Origin: Bacteroidales bacterium
Lineage (GTDB): Bacteria > Bacteroidota > Bacteroidia > Bacteroidales > UBA1715
Assembly (NCBI GenBank): GCA_031286165.1
Contig: JAITUU010000032.1
Span: 1-64,000 of the forward strand
DNA length: 64,000 bases
Direction: 5' to 3'
Program-made: the position numbers and the translations under genes
The notes under the pieces: model-generated
Told to the model about the DNA's origin: nothing
Database searches by the model: none
The model's input: only the letters and a program-made list of their open reading frames with translations
Shown: positions 35,522 through 46,269 of the stretch, in pieces
Position numbering within the stretch: position 1 is the first letter of the stretch
Layout of the letters: every line of letters begins with the position of its first letter

Positions 35522-36073
35522 TTATTTACCTGCTGATTTACCTGCTTTACGGCGTAATTGCTCATTTTGGAAACGAATACCTTTTCCTTTATACGGTTCA
35601 GGTTTACGGAATGAACGAATTTTTGCCGCCACTTGACCCAACAATTGTTTGTCTATACTGGTCATGGTTAAAATTGGATTGCTACCGCGTTCCGATTTTG
35701 CCTCAGCGTGAATTTCTTTTGGTAATTGAAACACAATAGCGTGCGAAAATCCAAGTGCCATCTCTACATTCTGACCGGTAACGTTCACACGATAACCTAC
35801 CCCTACAAATTCTTGTACTACGGTATAACCTGTGCTCACGCCTACCACCATATTGTTGATTAAAGAACGATACAATCCGTGTTTTGAACGAACGTCTTTT
35901 TCTTCCGATGCGCGTACTATTTCTACTTGGTTTCCTTCTTGTTTGAGTTCAAAACCATTTTCTATTTTTTGTGTCAATTCCCCTTTCGGTCCTTTCACCG
36001 TAACTACGTTATCGGCAACGGTTACGCTAACTTTATCGGGAAGATTGATAAGTGATTTTCCTATACGTGACAT
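35522..36073 (-). CDS. rplF: 50S ribosomal protein L6
   Basis: 183 residues with the duplicated L6 fold: MSRIGKSLINLPDKVSV at the N-terminus and the C-terminal signature KPEPYKGKGIRFQNEQLRRK. It contributes to the base of the factor-binding site. Confidence 0.98.
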   Translation of the reverse strand: MSRIGKSLINLPDKVSVTVADNVVTVKGPKGELTQKIENGFELKQEGNQVEIVRASEEKDVRSKHGLYRSLINNMVVGVSTGYTVVQEFVGVGYRVNVTGQNVEMALGFSHAIVFQLPKEIHAEAKSERGSNPILTMTSIDKQLLGQVAAKIRSFRKPEPYKGKGIRFQNEQLRRKAGKSAGK

Positions 36074-36085
36074 TACTTTCCTTTT

Positions 36086-36481
36086 TTAATAAATGTAACA
36101 TAAAACCTCTCCACCAACATTGAGCGTGCGTGCTTCTTTATCGGAAATCACACCTTTGTTGGTCGATAAAATTGCTATACCTAAACCATTGAGTACTCGT
36201 GGCAATTCTTCGGTTGATACGTATTTACGTAAACCCGGTTTACTTACTCGTTGGATTGATTTTATAGCCGGTGTTTTGGTTATCGGATGATATTTAAGGG
36301 CTATTTTGATAACTCCTTGGGGTCCTTCATTTTCAAATTTATAACTTAAAATGTACCCTTTGTCATGTAGTACTTTGGTCATTTCCTTTTTCAAATTCGA
36401 TGAAGGAATTTCTACTACTTTATGACGTGCTGTTTGAGCATTTCTAATGCGTGTTAGAAAATCTGCTATTGGATCTGTCAT
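36086..36481 (-). CDS. rpsH: 30S ribosomal protein S8
   Basis: 131 residues. MTDPIADFLTRIRNAQ at the start and the terminal STNKGVISDKEARTLNVGGE/LCYIY fit S8, a primary 16S binder that in E. coli also represses the spc operon. Confidence 0.98.
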   Translation of the reverse strand: MTDPIADFLTRIRNAQTARHKVVEIPSSNLKKEMTKVLHDKGYILSYKFENEGPQGVIKIALKYHPITKTPAIKSIQRVSKPGLRKYVSTEELPRVLNGLGIAILSTNKGVISDKEARTLNVGGEVLCYIY

Positions 36482-36501
36482 GTTACTTTTTCTATATTAT
36501 T

Positions 36502-36771
36502 TTACCAACTTGCTTTTTTTACTCCCGGAATTAATCCTGCCGATGCCATTTCTCTGAATTGAATACGGCTGATTCCGAATTGTCTCATATATCCTTTCGG
36601 ACGTCCTGTGATGTTACAACGATTGTGTAATCGGTTAGGCGATGAGTTTTTGGGTAATTTTTGCAACCCTTCAAAATCTCCACTCGCTTTTAACTCTGCG
36701 CGGCGTTTTGCGTATTTATTTACTAATTTTTGTCGCTTAACTTCGCGTGCTTTCATTGATTCCTTTGCCAT
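36502..36771 (-). CDS. rpsN: 30S ribosomal protein S14 (zinc-free form)
   Basis: 89 residues, the long Cys-poor S14 type. [20 protein letters not shown] and [18 protein letters not shown] are diagnostic; only one Cys remains where zinc-binding S14 has four. Confidence 0.98.
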   Translation of the reverse strand: MAKESMKAREVKRQKLVNKYAKRRAELKASGDFEGLQKLPKNSSPNRLHNRCNITGRPKGYMRQFGISRIQFREMASAGLIPGVKKASW

Positions 36772-36779
36772 ATCTCTTC

Positions 36780-37325
36780 TTATTTTTTAAATGGGAAACC
36801 AAATTCTTTTAATAATGCAAATCCTTCTTGGTCGGTATTTGCCGTTGTAACTATGGTAATATCCATACCCATCATGGTAGTGATTTTATCAATTTCAATT
36901 TCGGGAAAAATAATTTGTTCCTGAATACCGAAGGTATAGTTACCGCGTTTGTCCAATTTTGTGTTAAATCCTTGGAAATCACGAATACGTGGCAATGCTG
37001 CCGAAATCAATCGTTCCAAAAATTCATACATCTTATCGCGGCGCAAAGTTACGCGCACTCCTACCGGAACGCCTTTTCGCAATTTGAAGTTTGAAATATC
37101 TTTTTTAGAATAGGTAGCGATTGCTTTTTGACCGGCGATTAATGTGAGTTCATTAATTGCGGTTTCAATCAGTTTTTTATCGGCTACTGCTTTTCCAATA
37201 CCTTGATTTATTACAATTTTTTCAATGCGAGGAACTTGCATATTCGATTTATAACCAAATTCCTTTTGTAAGTTAGCCTGAACTTTTTCAAGATATACTT
37301 TTTTGAGTGTAGGTGTATAAGCCAT
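36780..37325 (-). CDS. rplE: 50S ribosomal protein L5
   Basis: 181 residues. Motifs include [40 protein letters not shown] and the terminal [18 protein letters not shown]. Its ATG overlaps the rplX stop by one base, indicating translational coupling. L5 binds 5S rRNA and the P-site tRNA. Confidence 0.98.
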   Translation of the reverse strand: MAYTPTLKKVYLEKVQANLQKEFGYKSNMQVPRIEKIVINQGIGKAVADKKLIETAINELTLIAGQKAIATYSKKDISNFKLRKGVPVGVRVTLRRDKMYEFLERLISAALPRIRDFQGFNTKLDKRGNYTFGIQEQIIFPEIEIDKITTMMGMDITIVTTANTDQEGFALLKEFGFPFKK

Positions 37326-37648
37326 TATTTAATTTCCTCCCCTGTCTTTTTTGAATAACGCACTAATTTTCCACTATCATTTGCTTTTCTGCCTACTCTC
37401 GTTGGTTTTCCCGTAGCAGGATTGATAAGCATAAGATTTGAAACATGAATAGGAGCCTCTTGTTTGATAATTCCTCCTTGAGGATTTTTTGCATTTGGTT
37501 TCGTGTGTTTTGAAATCAAATTTAAACCTTCCACTATGGCTCTGTCGGTTTTAGTTACCATTTTGAGAACTTTTCCTTCTCGTCCTTTATCCTCACCCGA
37601 CAACACCAACACGGTATCTCCTTTTTTTATGTGATATTTACTTTGCAT
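37325..37648 (-). CDS. rplX: 50S ribosomal protein L24
   Basis: 107 residues. The KOW motif [20 protein letters not shown] is at about 9-28, and the C-terminal half contains the [15 protein letters not shown] segment. It is one of the two assembly-initiating 50S proteins. Confidence 0.98.
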   Translation of the reverse strand: MQSKYHIKKGDTVLVLSGEDKGREGKVLKMVTKTDRAIVEGLNLISKHTKPNAKNPQGGIIKQEAPIHVSNLMLINPATGKPTRVGRKANDSGKLVRYSKKTGEEIK

Positions 37649-37668
37649 TTCTGTTATCTAATTACAAA

Positions 37669-38037
37669 TTATAATACTTCCGGTGCTAATGAAACAATTT
37701 TCATGTATTGTTTATCGCGCAATTCACGACCAACCGGACCAAATATACGAGTTCCTCGCATTTCACCCGCTTCGTTCAATAATACAACTGCGTTGTCATC
37801 GAAACGAATGTATGAGCCATCGGGACGTTTTACTTCTTTTTTTGTGCGCACTATCACAGCCTTGGTTACTTGTCCTTTTTTTACGTTACCATTGGGCATT
37901 GCATCTTTCACGGTTACCACAATTTTATCTCCAATTGAGGCATAACGTCGAGCAGTTCCTCCAAGTACACGAATACAAAGAACTTCTTTCGCGCCACTGT
38001 TGTCGGCTACATTTAATCTTGATTCTTGTTGTATCAT
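37669..38037 (-). CDS. rplN: 50S ribosomal protein L14
   Basis: 122 residues, starting [20 protein letters not shown], with [20 protein letters not shown] and the terminal [12 protein letters not shown]. One base separates it from the rpsQ stop. Confidence 0.98.
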   Translation of the reverse strand: MIQQESRLNVADNSGAKEVLCIRVLGGTARRYASIGDKIVVTVKDAMPNGNVKKGQVTKAVIVRTKKEVKRPDGSYIRFDDNAVVLLNEAGEMRGTRIFGPVGRELRDKQYMKIVSLAPEVL

Positions 38038-38038
38038 C

Positions 38039-38293
38039 TTATTTCGCTCTTTCTATTATTTCTACTAATCGCCAGCATTTTGTTTTGCTCAATGGGCGAG
38101 TTTCCATTATTCTTACAGTATCACCTTCTGCACAGTCATTCTTTTCGTCGTGGGCGACAAATTTAGTAGTTTTTTTCAAAAACTTACCATACATTGCGTG
38201 TTTTACTTTTCTTTCTACTGCAACCACTATGGATTTATCCATTTTGTTGCTTACTACGACTCCGATTCGTTCTTTTCTGAAATTTCTTTCCAT
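38039..38293 (-). CDS. rpsQ: 30S ribosomal protein S17
   Basis: 84 residues. The OB-fold protein shows [20 protein letters not shown], then [20 protein letters not shown] and a conserved CWRLVEI end. Confidence 0.98.
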   Translation of the reverse strand: MERNFRKERIGVVVSNKMDKSIVVAVERKVKHAMYGKFLKKTTKFVAHDEKNDCAEGDTVRIMETRPLSKTKCWRLVEIIERAK

Positions 38294-38304
38294 TGTAGAT
38301 ACTA

Positions 38305-38496
38305 TTATTTAAGTTCTCGTTCTTTTATTATCGTATTGATACGAGCTATCGTTTTACGAGCTTCTTTTATTTTATTTGGATTTTCCAAAGGAGTAATTGC
38401 ATGATTCAATTTCATGCGCGAATAGTTATCTACCTCTACTTGGAGTTTCTCAACTATTTCTTTTTCCGATAGTTCTCTGATTTCTGCTACTTTCAT
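38305..38496 (-). CDS. rpmC: 50S ribosomal protein L29
   Basis: 63 residues, two helices: [20 protein letters not shown] and [20 protein letters not shown]. It sits at the polypeptide exit tunnel next to L23. Confidence 0.97.
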   Translation of the reverse strand: MKVAEIRELSEKEIVEKLQVEVDNYSRMKLNHAITPLENPNKIKEARKTIARINTIIKERELK

Positions 38497-38514
38497 TGTA
38501 TTGTTAATTTTCTA

Positions 38515-38934
38515 CTATTCTTGATAATCATTACGTACAATAAATTTGGTAGTTACCGGAAGTTTTTGTGCTGCCAAGCGTAATGCTTCTTTCGCAATTT
38601 CTAACGGCACGCCTTCGGCTTCAAATAGTATGCGACCCGGTGTTACCGGTGCAACCCAATGTGATAAGGCTCCTTTCCCTTTACCCATACGAACCTCTGC
38701 CGGTTTCGATGTTACTGGTTTGTCGGGAAATATACGTATCCAAATTTGTCCTTCACGTTTCATATAACGAGTTACCGCAATACGAGCAGCCTCTATTTGA
38801 CGTGATGTTATCCAACATGTTTCCAATGTTTTGATGCCAAACGAACCAAATGCAAGTTCCGTTCCTCTATGAGCAACGCCTTTCATTTTGCCTTTTTGCT
38901 GTTTTCTGTATTTTGTTTTCTTTGGTTGTAACAT
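38515..38934 (-). CDS. rplP: 50S ribosomal protein L16
   Basis: 139 residues. [20 protein letters not shown], then [20 protein letters not shown] and [20 protein letters not shown], the loop near the A-site tRNA and the peptidyl transferase centre. Confidence 0.98.
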   Translation of the reverse strand: MLQPKKTKYRKQQKGKMKGVAHRGTELAFGSFGIKTLETCWITSRQIEAARIAVTRYMKREGQIWIRIFPDKPVTSKPAEVRMGKGKGALSHWVAPVTPGRILFEAEGVPLEIAKEALRLAAQKLPVTTKFIVRNDYQE

Positions 38935-38953
38935 TGCTTTATAATCTTATAAA

Positions 38954-39661
38954 TTATTTTTTACGTTTTCTGAGTGCTTGCGATGATTTTTTCGGTGCAC
39001 CGGCTGATTGACTGCTGTTTGGGCTTAAATCAACTTTACCATATACTTCTCCTTTGAATATCCATACTTTCAAACCTAATTTTCCGTATGTAGTTTGTGC
39101 TGCCACCGAAGCATAATCTATATCGGCACGCAAGGTATGAAGCGGTGTACGTCCTTCTTTATACATTTCCGAACGTGCCATCTCAGCACCATTCAAACGT
39201 CCTGATATTTGAATTTTGATACCTTCTGCTCCCATGCGCATAGCTGAGGCTATTGCCATTTTGATTGCTCTGCGGTATGCCACACGTCCTTCTAATTGAC
39301 GTGCAATGCTATCTCCTACGATAATTGCGTCCAATTCCGGGCGTTTGATTTCAAATATATTGATTTGTACTTCTTTGTTTGAAATCTTTTTCAACTCTTC
39401 TTTCAGTTTATCTACTTCTTGACCGCCTTTGCCTATGATTACACCCGGACGAGCAGTGTTGATAGTGATTGTAACTAATTTTAAAGTTCTTTCAATGATT
39501 ATTTTTGAAATACTTGCTTTTGCAAGACGAGCGTACAAATATCTGCGGATTTTGTAATCTTCATGTAGTTTCTCTACATAATCATTACCTCCGTACCAGT
39601 TAGAATCCCAACCTTTTATAATTCCTAATCTGTTTGCTATTGGATTTACTTTTTGTCCCAT
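38954..39661 (-). CDS. rpsC: 30S ribosomal protein S3
   Basis: 235 residues. The KH domain has [20 protein letters not shown] (about 65-84) and the C-terminal domain [21 protein letters not shown] Ser/Lys-rich tail ends the protein. S3 lines the mRNA entry tunnel. Confidence 0.98.
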   Translation of the reverse strand: MGQKVNPIANRLGIIKGWDSNWYGGNDYVEKLHEDYKIRRYLYARLAKASISKIIIERTLKLVTITINTARPGVIIGKGGQEVDKLKEELKKISNKEVQINIFEIKRPELDAIIVGDSIARQLEGRVAYRRAIKMAIASAMRMGAEGIKIQISGRLNGAEMARSEMYKEGRTPLHTLRADIDYASVAAQTTYGKLGLKVWIFKGEVYGKVDLSPNSSQSAGAPKKSSQALRKRKK

Positions 39662-39672
39662 GAATAAAATTT

Positions 39673-40077
39673 TTATGCTTCTAAATTAATGGTATCTACT
39701 ACAACAGTAACGTGGTTTGAACGTTTACGTATTCTGTGTGCACGTCCTTGCGGTGCAGGTTGAATGCGTTTGAGCATTCGTCCTTCGTCCACAAAAATTT
39801 CTTTCACAAACAATTGGTTGTCTTCTATACGTTTGCCTTCATTTTTTTGTTGCCAATTGTTAATTGCACTCAACACAAGTTTCTCAACTTTTCGTGATGC
39901 TTCTTTTGTTGAATATTTCAAAAGGTCCAAAGCATTGTTTACTTCTCTCCCTCTAATCATGTCTGCAACCAAACGCATTTTTCGTGGCGATGAAGGGCAA
40001 TCACGTAAAATCGCAAAGGCTTTGCTTTTTTTAGCCTCTTTGTACTTATCGGCTGTTATTTTTTTTCTATTACTCAT
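39673..40077 (-). CDS. rplV: 50S ribosomal protein L22
   Basis: 134 residues. [20 protein letters not shown] and the C-terminal hairpin [20 protein letters not shown], which lines the exit tunnel and is a known macrolide-resistance site; it looks unaltered in length here. Confidence 0.98.
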   Translation of the reverse strand: MSNRKKITADKYKEAKKSKAFAILRDCPSSPRKMRLVADMIRGREVNNALDLLKYSTKEASRKVEKLVLSAINNWQQKNEGKRIEDNQLFVKEIFVDEGRMLKRIQPAPQGRAHRIRKRSNHVTVVVDTINLEA

Positions 40078-40087
40078 GACTTAGCTC

Positions 40088-40363
40088 TTATTTCTTTTTA
40101 TTCTTTTTACCGGCATGACCTCTAAAATTTCTTGTTGGTGCAAATTCACCAAGTTTGTGTCCTACCATGTTTTCGGTAACATACACGGGAATAAATTTAT
40201 TTCCGTTGTGTACTGCCATAGTGTGTCCTACAAAATCAGGTGAAATCATAGATGCTCTCGCCCACGTTTTTACTACTGTTTTTTTGCCACTATCATTCAT
40301 TCCAAGAACTTTGCGTTCTAAATTGAAATCAATATATGGTCCTTTTTTTAGAGAACGACTCAT
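40088..40363 (-). CDS. rpsS: 30S ribosomal protein S19
   Basis: 91 residues: [20 protein letters not shown], then the conserved [20 protein letters not shown] and the [15 protein letters not shown] end that contacts the A-site region. Confidence 0.98.
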   Translation of the reverse strand: MSRSLKKGPYIDFNLERKVLGMNDSGKKTVVKTWARASMISPDFVGHTMAVHNGNKFIPVYVTENMVGHKLGEFAPTRNFRGHAGKKNKKK

Positions 40364-40381
40364 AACGTGTGTTTAATTAAA

Positions 40382-41206
40382 TTATTTCTTTCTTCTTTCA
40401 ATGATTAACTTAGTTGAGGCTTTTTTCGGTGCGCGTGTTTTGTACCCTTTTGCCGGCAAGCCTTTGCGTGAACGTGGATGTCCACCCGATGCTCTACCTT
40501 CACCACCACCCATTGGGTGATCCACAGGGTTCATTACCACACCTCTCACTCGCGGACGGCGACCCAACCATCGTGAGCGACCTGCTTTTCCTGAACGAAG
40601 AAGTGAGTATTCTGAATTGGAAACGCTACCTATTGTTGCTTTACAAGTAACTAATATCATACGAGTTTCGCCCGATGGCAATTTGATGATTGCAAATTTT
40701 CCATCACGTGATGCTAACTGTGCGTATGTGCCGGCACTTCGTGCAAGTTGCGCACCTTTGCCGGGAGTTAATTCAATATTATGAATAATAGTACCAAGTG
40801 GTATTTCTTTCAAATATAAGCAGTTTCCTACTTCGGGTTCAACCCCTTCGCCTGCTTCTATTTTTTGCCCCACTTGAATGCCGTTTGGTGCTATAATATA
40901 GCGTTTTTCGCCATCGGTATATTGCACCAACGAAATATAAGCACTTCTGTTTGGGTCATACTCCAAAGAAAGCACTTCTGCTTGAACGTTTTCTTTGTCG
41001 CGTTTGAAATCTATAATACGATATTTTCTTTTATGACCGCCACCTATATAACGCATTGTCATTTTACCTGTATTGTTTCGTCCACCTGTGCGTTTAATTG
41101 GTTCAAGTAGAGATTTCTCAGGTTTTATCTTTGTAAGTCCGGTATTTACGGCAACAATTTTATGACGTTGCCCCGGAGTTATCGGTTTTAATTTTTTTAC
41201 TGCCAT
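40382..41206 (-). CDS. rplB: 50S ribosomal protein L2
   Basis: 274 residues. The C-terminal signature [20 protein letters not shown] contains the His near the peptidyl transferase centre. The N-terminal RNA-binding part includes [20 protein letters not shown]. Confidence 0.98.
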   Translation of the reverse strand: MAVKKLKPITPGQRHKIVAVNTGLTKIKPEKSLLEPIKRTGGRNNTGKMTMRYIGGGHKRKYRIIDFKRDKENVQAEVLSLEYDPNRSAYISLVQYTDGEKRYIIAPNGIQVGQKIEAGEGVEPEVGNCLYLKEIPLGTIIHNIELTPGKGAQLARSAGTYAQLASRDGKFAIIKLPSGETRMILVTCKATIGSVSNSEYSLLRSGKAGRSRWLGRRPRVRGVVMNPVDHPMGGGEGRASGGHPRSRKGLPAKGYKTRAPKKASTKLIIERRKK

Positions 41207-41212
41207 CGCTTA

Positions 41213-41503
41213 TTAAATATTACTATAGAAGTCTATTTGTTCTCCTTTTTTTACAGATATTATCGCTTTTTTGAACGCATTTGTTCTTCCGGCAATTAAT
41301 CCTGCTTTTGTATTACGTGTTTTTACCTTGCCGGCATAACGCATAGTGTTCACCGCTTCCACAGTTACTCCGTATGTGTCTTCCACTGATTTTTTAATTT
41401 CATTTTTATCGGCACGTTTATCTACAATAAATCCATATTGATTCAACGTGTCGCCTTTTTTCGACATTTTCTCAGTTATGAGTGGTTTTTGTAAGATTTC
41501 CAT
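41213..41503 (-). CDS. rplW: 50S ribosomal protein L23
   Basis: 96 residues from the ATG at 41503 (MEILQKPLITEKMSK); a TTG two codons upstream is unlikely. EIKKSVEDTYGVTVEAVNTM and the GKVKTRNTKAG loop fit L23, docking site for trigger factor and SRP at the tunnel exit. Confidence 0.97.
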   Translation of the reverse strand: MEILQKPLITEKMSKKGDTLNQYGFIVDKRADKNEIKKSVEDTYGVTVEAVNTMRYAGKVKTRNTKAGLIAGRTNAFKKAIISVKKGEQIDFYSNI

Positions 41504-41511
41504 TACCAATT

Positions 41512-42138
41512 TTATTTTAAATTATTCTCAATTTCTTCTACCGAACTTTCAAGTATCACGATGTTTTTTGCCTTCAATAAATCATAAGTGTTTATATCAC
41601 AAGCATTTACGGCTGAAACTTGCTGTAAATTACGAGAGGACAAATATACATTTTTATTTGATTCAGGCACTACTATTAAAAAGTTTTTGTTATTTATTTT
41701 GAGATTTTCCTGAATCTTCACCATTTCTTTGGTTTTAGGTGCCTCAAAATCAAAGTCTTCCACTACTATAATAGCATTCTCTTTTAGTTTCGATGAAAGT
41801 ACCGATTTACGTGCTAAATCTTTTACTTTTTTATTTACTTTTTGAAAGTAATCATGCGGTTGCGGACCAAAAATTCTACCTCCACCACGATACATTGGGT
41901 TATTCGCGCTACCTGCACGAGCACCGCCGGTACCTTTTTGGCGTTTCAATTTTTTAGTACTTCCGGCTACCATGTTACGTTCTTTCGAGGCATGAGTACC
42001 TTGTCGTTTGTTTGCCAATATTGCTTTTACATCTAAATAAACAGCGTGTTCATTGGGTTCTATACCGAATATCGTTTCGTCTAACACTACTTTTTTATTC
42101 GTATCTTTTCCTTGTATATCTTTAACTACTACTTCCAT
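41512..42138 (-). CDS. rplD: 50S ribosomal protein L4
   Basis: 208 residues. KLKRQKGTGGARAGSANNPM and YRGGGRIFGPQPHDYFQKVN form the extended loop reaching into the exit tunnel. In E. coli L4 represses the S10 operon; no leader resembling that attenuator can be seen here. Confidence 0.98.
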   Translation of the reverse strand: MEVVVKDIQGKDTNKKVVLDETIFGIEPNEHAVYLDVKAILANKRQGTHASKERNMVAGSTKKLKRQKGTGGARAGSANNPMYRGGGRIFGPQPHDYFQKVNKKVKDLARKSVLSSKLKENAIIVVEDFDFEAPKTKEMVKIQENLKINNKNFLIVVPESNKNVYLSSRNLQQVSAVNACDINTYDLLKAKNIVILESSVEEIENNLK

Positions 42139-42146
42139 TATTCAGA

Positions 42147-42767
42147 TTATTTAGTCATTATTACATATCCGCCTTTCGCTCCGGGAATTGCTCCTTTCAC
42201 TAACACTACGTTTTTATCGGCAAGTATTTTCACTACTTCTAAGTTCTCTACTTTCACTTGATTGCCGCCCATTTGACCACCCATACGCATTCCTTTGAAT
42301 ACACGTGAAGGGGTAGAACAAGCACCAATAGAACCCGGCGCACGCAAACGGTTGTGCTGACCGTGTGTGCTTTCACCCACACCGCCGAAACCATGTCGGC
42401 GCACAACGCCTTGAAATCCGCGTCCTTTGCTATTACCTGTTACTGCGAGCAAATCGCCTTCGGCTACTAAACTTGCTACATCGAGTACATCGCCTAATTG
42501 TACTTCTTTTTCAAAATCGCGAAACTCTACAACTTGACGTTTGGGGGTAGAATTTGCTTTTTTGAAATGTCCCAATTCTGCTTTGGTAGTGTTTTTCTCT
42601 TTTTTATCGTCAAACGCTAATTGCACAGAATTGTATCCGTCTGTTTCTACAGTTTTCACTTGTGTAACCACACAAGGTCCTGTTTCTATTACTGTACATG
42701 CAATATTTTTACCATCGGGCAAAAAGATTGATGTCATACCTATTTTTTTTCCTAAAATACCGAGCAT
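42147..42767 (-). CDS. rplC: 50S ribosomal protein L3
   Basis: 206 residues. [20 protein letters not shown] and [20 protein letters not shown] are the loop near the peptidyl transferase centre, followed by [19 protein letters not shown]. Confidence 0.98.
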   Translation of the reverse strand: MLGILGKKIGMTSIFLPDGKNIACTVIETGPCVVTQVKTVETDGYNSVQLAFDDKKEKNTTKAELGHFKKANSTPKRQVVEFRDFEKEVQLGDVLDVASLVAEGDLLAVTGNSKGRGFQGVVRRHGFGGVGESTHGQHNRLRAPGSIGACSTPSRVFKGMRMGGQMGGNQVKVENLEVVKILADKNVVLVKGAIPGAKGGYVIMTK

Positions 42768-42788
42768 TTTTTTACTTTTTTTAAGTTA

Positions 42789-43094
42789 TCACACTTTAAT
42801 TTCTACTTCTACACCACTTGGCAACTCTAATTTCATTAACGCATCAACGGTTTTCGATGTACTGCTGTAAATGTCCAACAATCGTTTGTGCGCTGTTAAT
42901 TGAAACTGTTCACGAGCTTTTTTGTTTACGTGCGTAGAACGTAAAACAGTAAAAATTCTCTTGTGAGTTGGCAGCGGAATCGGACCACTTACTACCGCTC
43001 CGGTAGTTTTAACGGTTTTTACGATTTTCTCAGCAGATTTGTCCACGAGATTGTAATCGTATGATTTCAACTTGATTCTAATTTTTTGACTCAT
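42789..43094 (-). CDS. rpsJ: 30S ribosomal protein S10
   Basis: 101 residues. [20 protein letters not shown] and the loop [20 protein letters not shown] are diagnostic. It directly follows fusA; the tuf gene often found between them is absent, as is common in Bacteroidota. Confidence 0.98.
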   Translation of the reverse strand: MSQKIRIKLKSYDYNLVDKSAEKIVKTVKTTGAVVSGPIPLPTHKRIFTVLRSTHVNKKAREQFQLTAHKRLLDIYSSTSKTVDALMKLELPSGVEVEIKV

Positions 43095-43110
43095 GCCTAT
43101 TATTAATTAT

Positions 43111-45207
43111 TTATTGTTTACTTTTTGTAATTATTGCTTCTGCCAAGTTGGCAGGAACTTGTTCAAAGTGGTCGAACTCCATAGTAGAAGTTGCTCGCCC
43201 TGATGTAATGGTACGCAAATCGGTTACATAGCCAAACATTTCAGCAAGCGGCACAAATGCTTTCACTACGCTTGCGTTGTTTTTACTGTCCATACCGCGA
43301 ATTTGACCTCTTCGTTTGTTCAAGTCGCCTACTACATCACCCATATAATCTTCGGGAGTTACTACTTCCACTTTCATAATTGGTTCAAGTAATTTCGGGC
43401 TTGCTTTTACGCACGATTCGCGGAAAGCGATTTTCGCACAAATCTCGAATGAAAGGGCATCAGAGTCCACATCGTGATATGAACCGTCTAACAACTGTAC
43501 ACGAAGTGCTTCCACAGGGAAACCTGCTAATACCCCATTGTCCATGGCTTGTTTGAATCCTTTTTCAATAGAAGGAATAAATTCTTTTGGAATATTACCG
43601 CCTTTCACGTAGTCTTCAAAAATAAGACCTTCTTTGCCTTCGGGCGCAGGACCAATTTTGAATACAATGTCAGCAAATTTACCACGACCACCCGATTGCT
43701 TTTTGTACAATTCGCGATGTTCCACTTCGGCTGTAATACATTCTTTGTAATTTACCTGCGGTGCACCTTGATTACATTCCACTTTAAATTCGCGTTTCAA
43801 ACGGTCAATAAGAATATCTAAGTGCAACTCGCCCATACCGCTGATTACGGTTTGACCTGTTTCTTGATTTGTTTTTACGGTAAATGTTGGGTCTTCTTCT
43901 GCAAGTTTTGCAAGCGCATTACCCAATCTATCCACATCGCCTTTGGTTTTTGGCTCAATAGCCAAACCAATTACCGGTTCGGGGAATATCATTGATTCGA
44001 GTATGATAGGGTGTTTTTCATCGCAAAGCGTATCACCGGTTTTAATATCTTTAAAACCTACACCTGCACCTATATCACCAGCATCTATTCGCTCTACGGC
44101 ATTTTGTTTGTTGGCGTGCATTTGGAAAATACGAGAAATACGCTCTTTGTTTTCACTGCGAGTGTTATACACGTAAGAACCTGCTTCCAACGAACCTGAA
44201 TATACACGGAAGAAACACAAACGACCTACGAATGGGTCGGTTGCAATTTTGAATGCAAGCGCACTAAATGGTTCATCAACCGATGGATTGCGGTGAATTT
44301 CCGCACCGGTATTCGGGTCGGTTCCTTTTGCACCTTGTTTGTCGAGCGGACTTGGTAGAAGTTCTACCACATAATCCAACATAGTTTGCACACCTTTGTT
44401 TTTGAACGAAGAACCGCAACACATAGGAATTACCGAACCGGCAAGGCAGGCTTTGCGAAGTGCTGCAAGAATTTCTTCTACCGAAATATCATCGGGATTA
44501 TCGAAGAATTTTTCCATCAACGCATCGTCAAATTCCGATACTGCTTCAAGTAATTTTTCGCGCCATTCGGCTACTTCTTCTTTCATATCATCGGGAATTG
44601 GAACTTCGGTAAAGGTCATACCTTTATCTTCTTCGTTCCAAATCATACCTTTGTTTGTAACCAAATCCACCACGCCTTTGAATGTTTCTTCGGCACCTAT
44701 CGGTAATTGAAGCGGAATTGCGTTACCGCCCAACATTTCGCGCACTTGACGCACTACATTGAGAAAATCGGCACCTTGACGGTCCATTTTGTTCACAAAA
44801 CCAATACGGGTAACGTTGTAATTGTCTGCCAATCGCCAGTTTGTTTCCGATTGTGGTTCCACACCATCTACGGCTGAGAACAAAAACACCAAGCCATCGA
44901 GGATACGAAGTGAACGGTTCACCTCTACGGTAAAGTCCACGTGTCCCGGAGTGTCTATAATGTTGAATTTATACGAGTCGCCTTTATATTTCCAAAAGCA
45001 GGTAGTTGCTGCCGATGTGATTGTGATACCGCGCTCTTGTTCTTGCGCCATCCAGTCCATGGTAGCAGCACCATCGTGTACTTCACCAATTTTGTGATTT
45101 ACACCGGTGTAATAAAGAATACGCTCTGTTGTAGTGGTTTTACCCGCATCAATATGCGCTGCAATACCAATATTGCGTGTGTATGCAAGGTCTTGTTTTT
45201 TTGCCAT
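43111..45207 (-). CDS. fusA: Elongation factor G
   Basis: 698 residues. GTPase motifs: [19 protein letters not shown] (G1), [12 protein letters not shown] (G2), DTPGHVDF (G3) and [10 protein letters not shown] (G4). Domain IV contains [20 protein letters not shown] and domain V the [15 protein letters not shown] signature. It is the translocase of protein synthesis. Sequence around fusidic-acid sites looks typical, so resistance cannot be inferred. Confidence 0.98.
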   Translation of the reverse strand: MAKKQDLAYTRNIGIAAHIDAGKTTTTERILYYTGVNHKIGEVHDGAATMDWMAQEQERGITITSAATTCFWKYKGDSYKFNIIDTPGHVDFTVEVNRSLRILDGLVFLFSAVDGVEPQSETNWRLADNYNVTRIGFVNKMDRQGADFLNVVRQVREMLGGNAIPLQLPIGAEETFKGVVDLVTNKGMIWNEEDKGMTFTEVPIPDDMKEEVAEWREKLLEAVSEFDDALMEKFFDNPDDISVEEILAALRKACLAGSVIPMCCGSSFKNKGVQTMLDYVVELLPSPLDKQGAKGTDPNTGAEIHRNPSVDEPFSALAFKIATDPFVGRLCFFRVYSGSLEAGSYVYNTRSENKERISRIFQMHANKQNAVERIDAGDIGAGVGFKDIKTGDTLCDEKHPIILESMIFPEPVIGLAIEPKTKGDVDRLGNALAKLAEEDPTFTVKTNQETGQTVISGMGELHLDILIDRLKREFKVECNQGAPQVNYKECITAEVEHRELYKKQSGGRGKFADIVFKIGPAPEGKEGLIFEDYVKGGNIPKEFIPSIEKGFKQAMDNGVLAGFPVEALRVQLLDGSYHDVDSDALSFEICAKIAFRESCVKASPKLLEPIMKVEVVTPEDYMGDVVGDLNKRRGQIRGMDSKNNASVVKAFVPLAEMFGYVTDLRTITSGRATSTMEFDHFEQVPANLAEAIITKSKQ

Positions 45208-45228
45208 TGTATTTGTGGTCGTTTAAAA

Positions 45229-45705
45229 TTAAAATCTAAAATGAGAGAATGCTTTGTTTGCCTCAGCCATTCTATGAGTATCTTCTTTCTTTTTATAAGC
45301 CGAACCTTCTTCGTTGAAAGCGGCTAAAATTTCAGCAGCCAGTTTTTCTCTCATAGAGTGTCCCGAACGCTTGCGTGAAAACGCAATAAGGTTTTTCATG
45401 CCGATAGATTGACGGCGTGAAGGACGAATTTCTGATGGTATTTGAAAGGTAGCACCACCTACGCGGCGGCTACGTACTTCAACCAACGGTGTTACATTGT
45501 CTAATGCTTTGCGCCATACTTCAAGTGCCGATACATCTTGTGCTGTTTTTTTAGTTTCCACTATTTCCAATGCACCATAGAAAATATCAAACGCTATACT
45601 TTTTTTACCGTCAAGCATTATGTTATTAACAAACTTTGTTACTTCCACACTTCCGAATTTTGGGTCTGGAAGAATTACACGTTTTTTTGGTTTACTTTTT
45701 CTCAT
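45229..45705 (-). CDS. rpsG: 30S ribosomal protein S7
   Basis: 158 residues: [40 protein letters not shown], and [20 protein letters not shown]. It is a primary binder of the 16S 3' major domain. Confidence 0.98.
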   Translation of the reverse strand: MRKSKPKKRVILPDPKFGSVEVTKFVNNIMLDGKKSIAFDIFYGALEIVETKKTAQDVSALEVWRKALDNVTPLVEVRSRRVGGATFQIPSEIRPSRRQSIGMKNLIAFSRKRSGHSMREKLAAEILAAFNEEGSAYKKKEDTHRMAEANKAFSHFRF

Positions 45706-45737
45706 TGTTCAATGATTTCTTACTTATTTACTTTGTT

Positions 45738-46142
45738 TTATTTTTTCTTTGCAGGAGCCGCTGCTTGTCCCGGTTTCGGACGTTTTGCACCGTATTTTGA
45801 ACGTGATTGCAAGCGACCTTCTACGCCCGAAGCATCTAAGGCTCCGCGCACCAAGTGATAACGCACACCCGGAAGGTCTTTTACTCTACCGCCGCGCACC
45901 AATACTATGGAGTGCTCTTGTAATTTGTGTCCCTCTCCCGGAATGTAAGCATTCACTTCTTTTCCGTTCGACAAACGAACACGGGCAACTTTACGCATTG
46001 CCGAATTTGGTTTTTTTGGAGTGGTGGTGTACACACGTACACAAACGCCACGACGTTGCGGACAAGAATCCAACGCAGGAGATTTACTTTTCTCCACGAT
46101 TTCATTGCGTCCTTTACGTACTAACTGCTGAATTGTTGGCAT
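45738..46142 (-). CDS. rpsL: 30S ribosomal protein S12
   Basis: 134 residues. The decoding loop reads [20 protein letters not shown], with the Lys whose mutation gives streptomycin resistance left as wild type, and [21 protein letters not shown] Pro/Ala/Lys tail is added at the C-terminus. It is the first gene of the 32-gene operon. Confidence 0.98.
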   Translation of the reverse strand: MPTIQQLVRKGRNEIVEKSKSPALDSCPQRRGVCVRVYTTTPKKPNSAMRKVARVRLSNGKEVNAYIPGEGHKLQEHSIVLVRGGRVKDLPGVRYHLVRGALDASGVEGRLQSRSKYGAKRPKPGQAAAPAKKK

Positions 46143-46197
46143 AATACTTTGTTAAATATTCTATTTTATTGTTATAATTTCCCGAAAATTTGGGTTG

Positions 46198-46227
46198 CAA
46201 AGATAAACATTTTTTTTAACACACAAA
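46198..46227 (-). promoter_or_regulatory. Consensus promoter of the str-S10-spc-alpha operon
   Basis: On the minus strand TTTG (46224-46227) and TATCTTTG (46198-46205) are separated by 18 bp, a close match to the Bacteroidota -33/-7 arrangement. The expected 5' leader to the rpsL ATG is about 50 nt. Confidence 0.8.
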
Positions 46228-46269
46228 TACTTACGCGCTTTTTTTCGTATTTTGTTTGGGAATATTTTT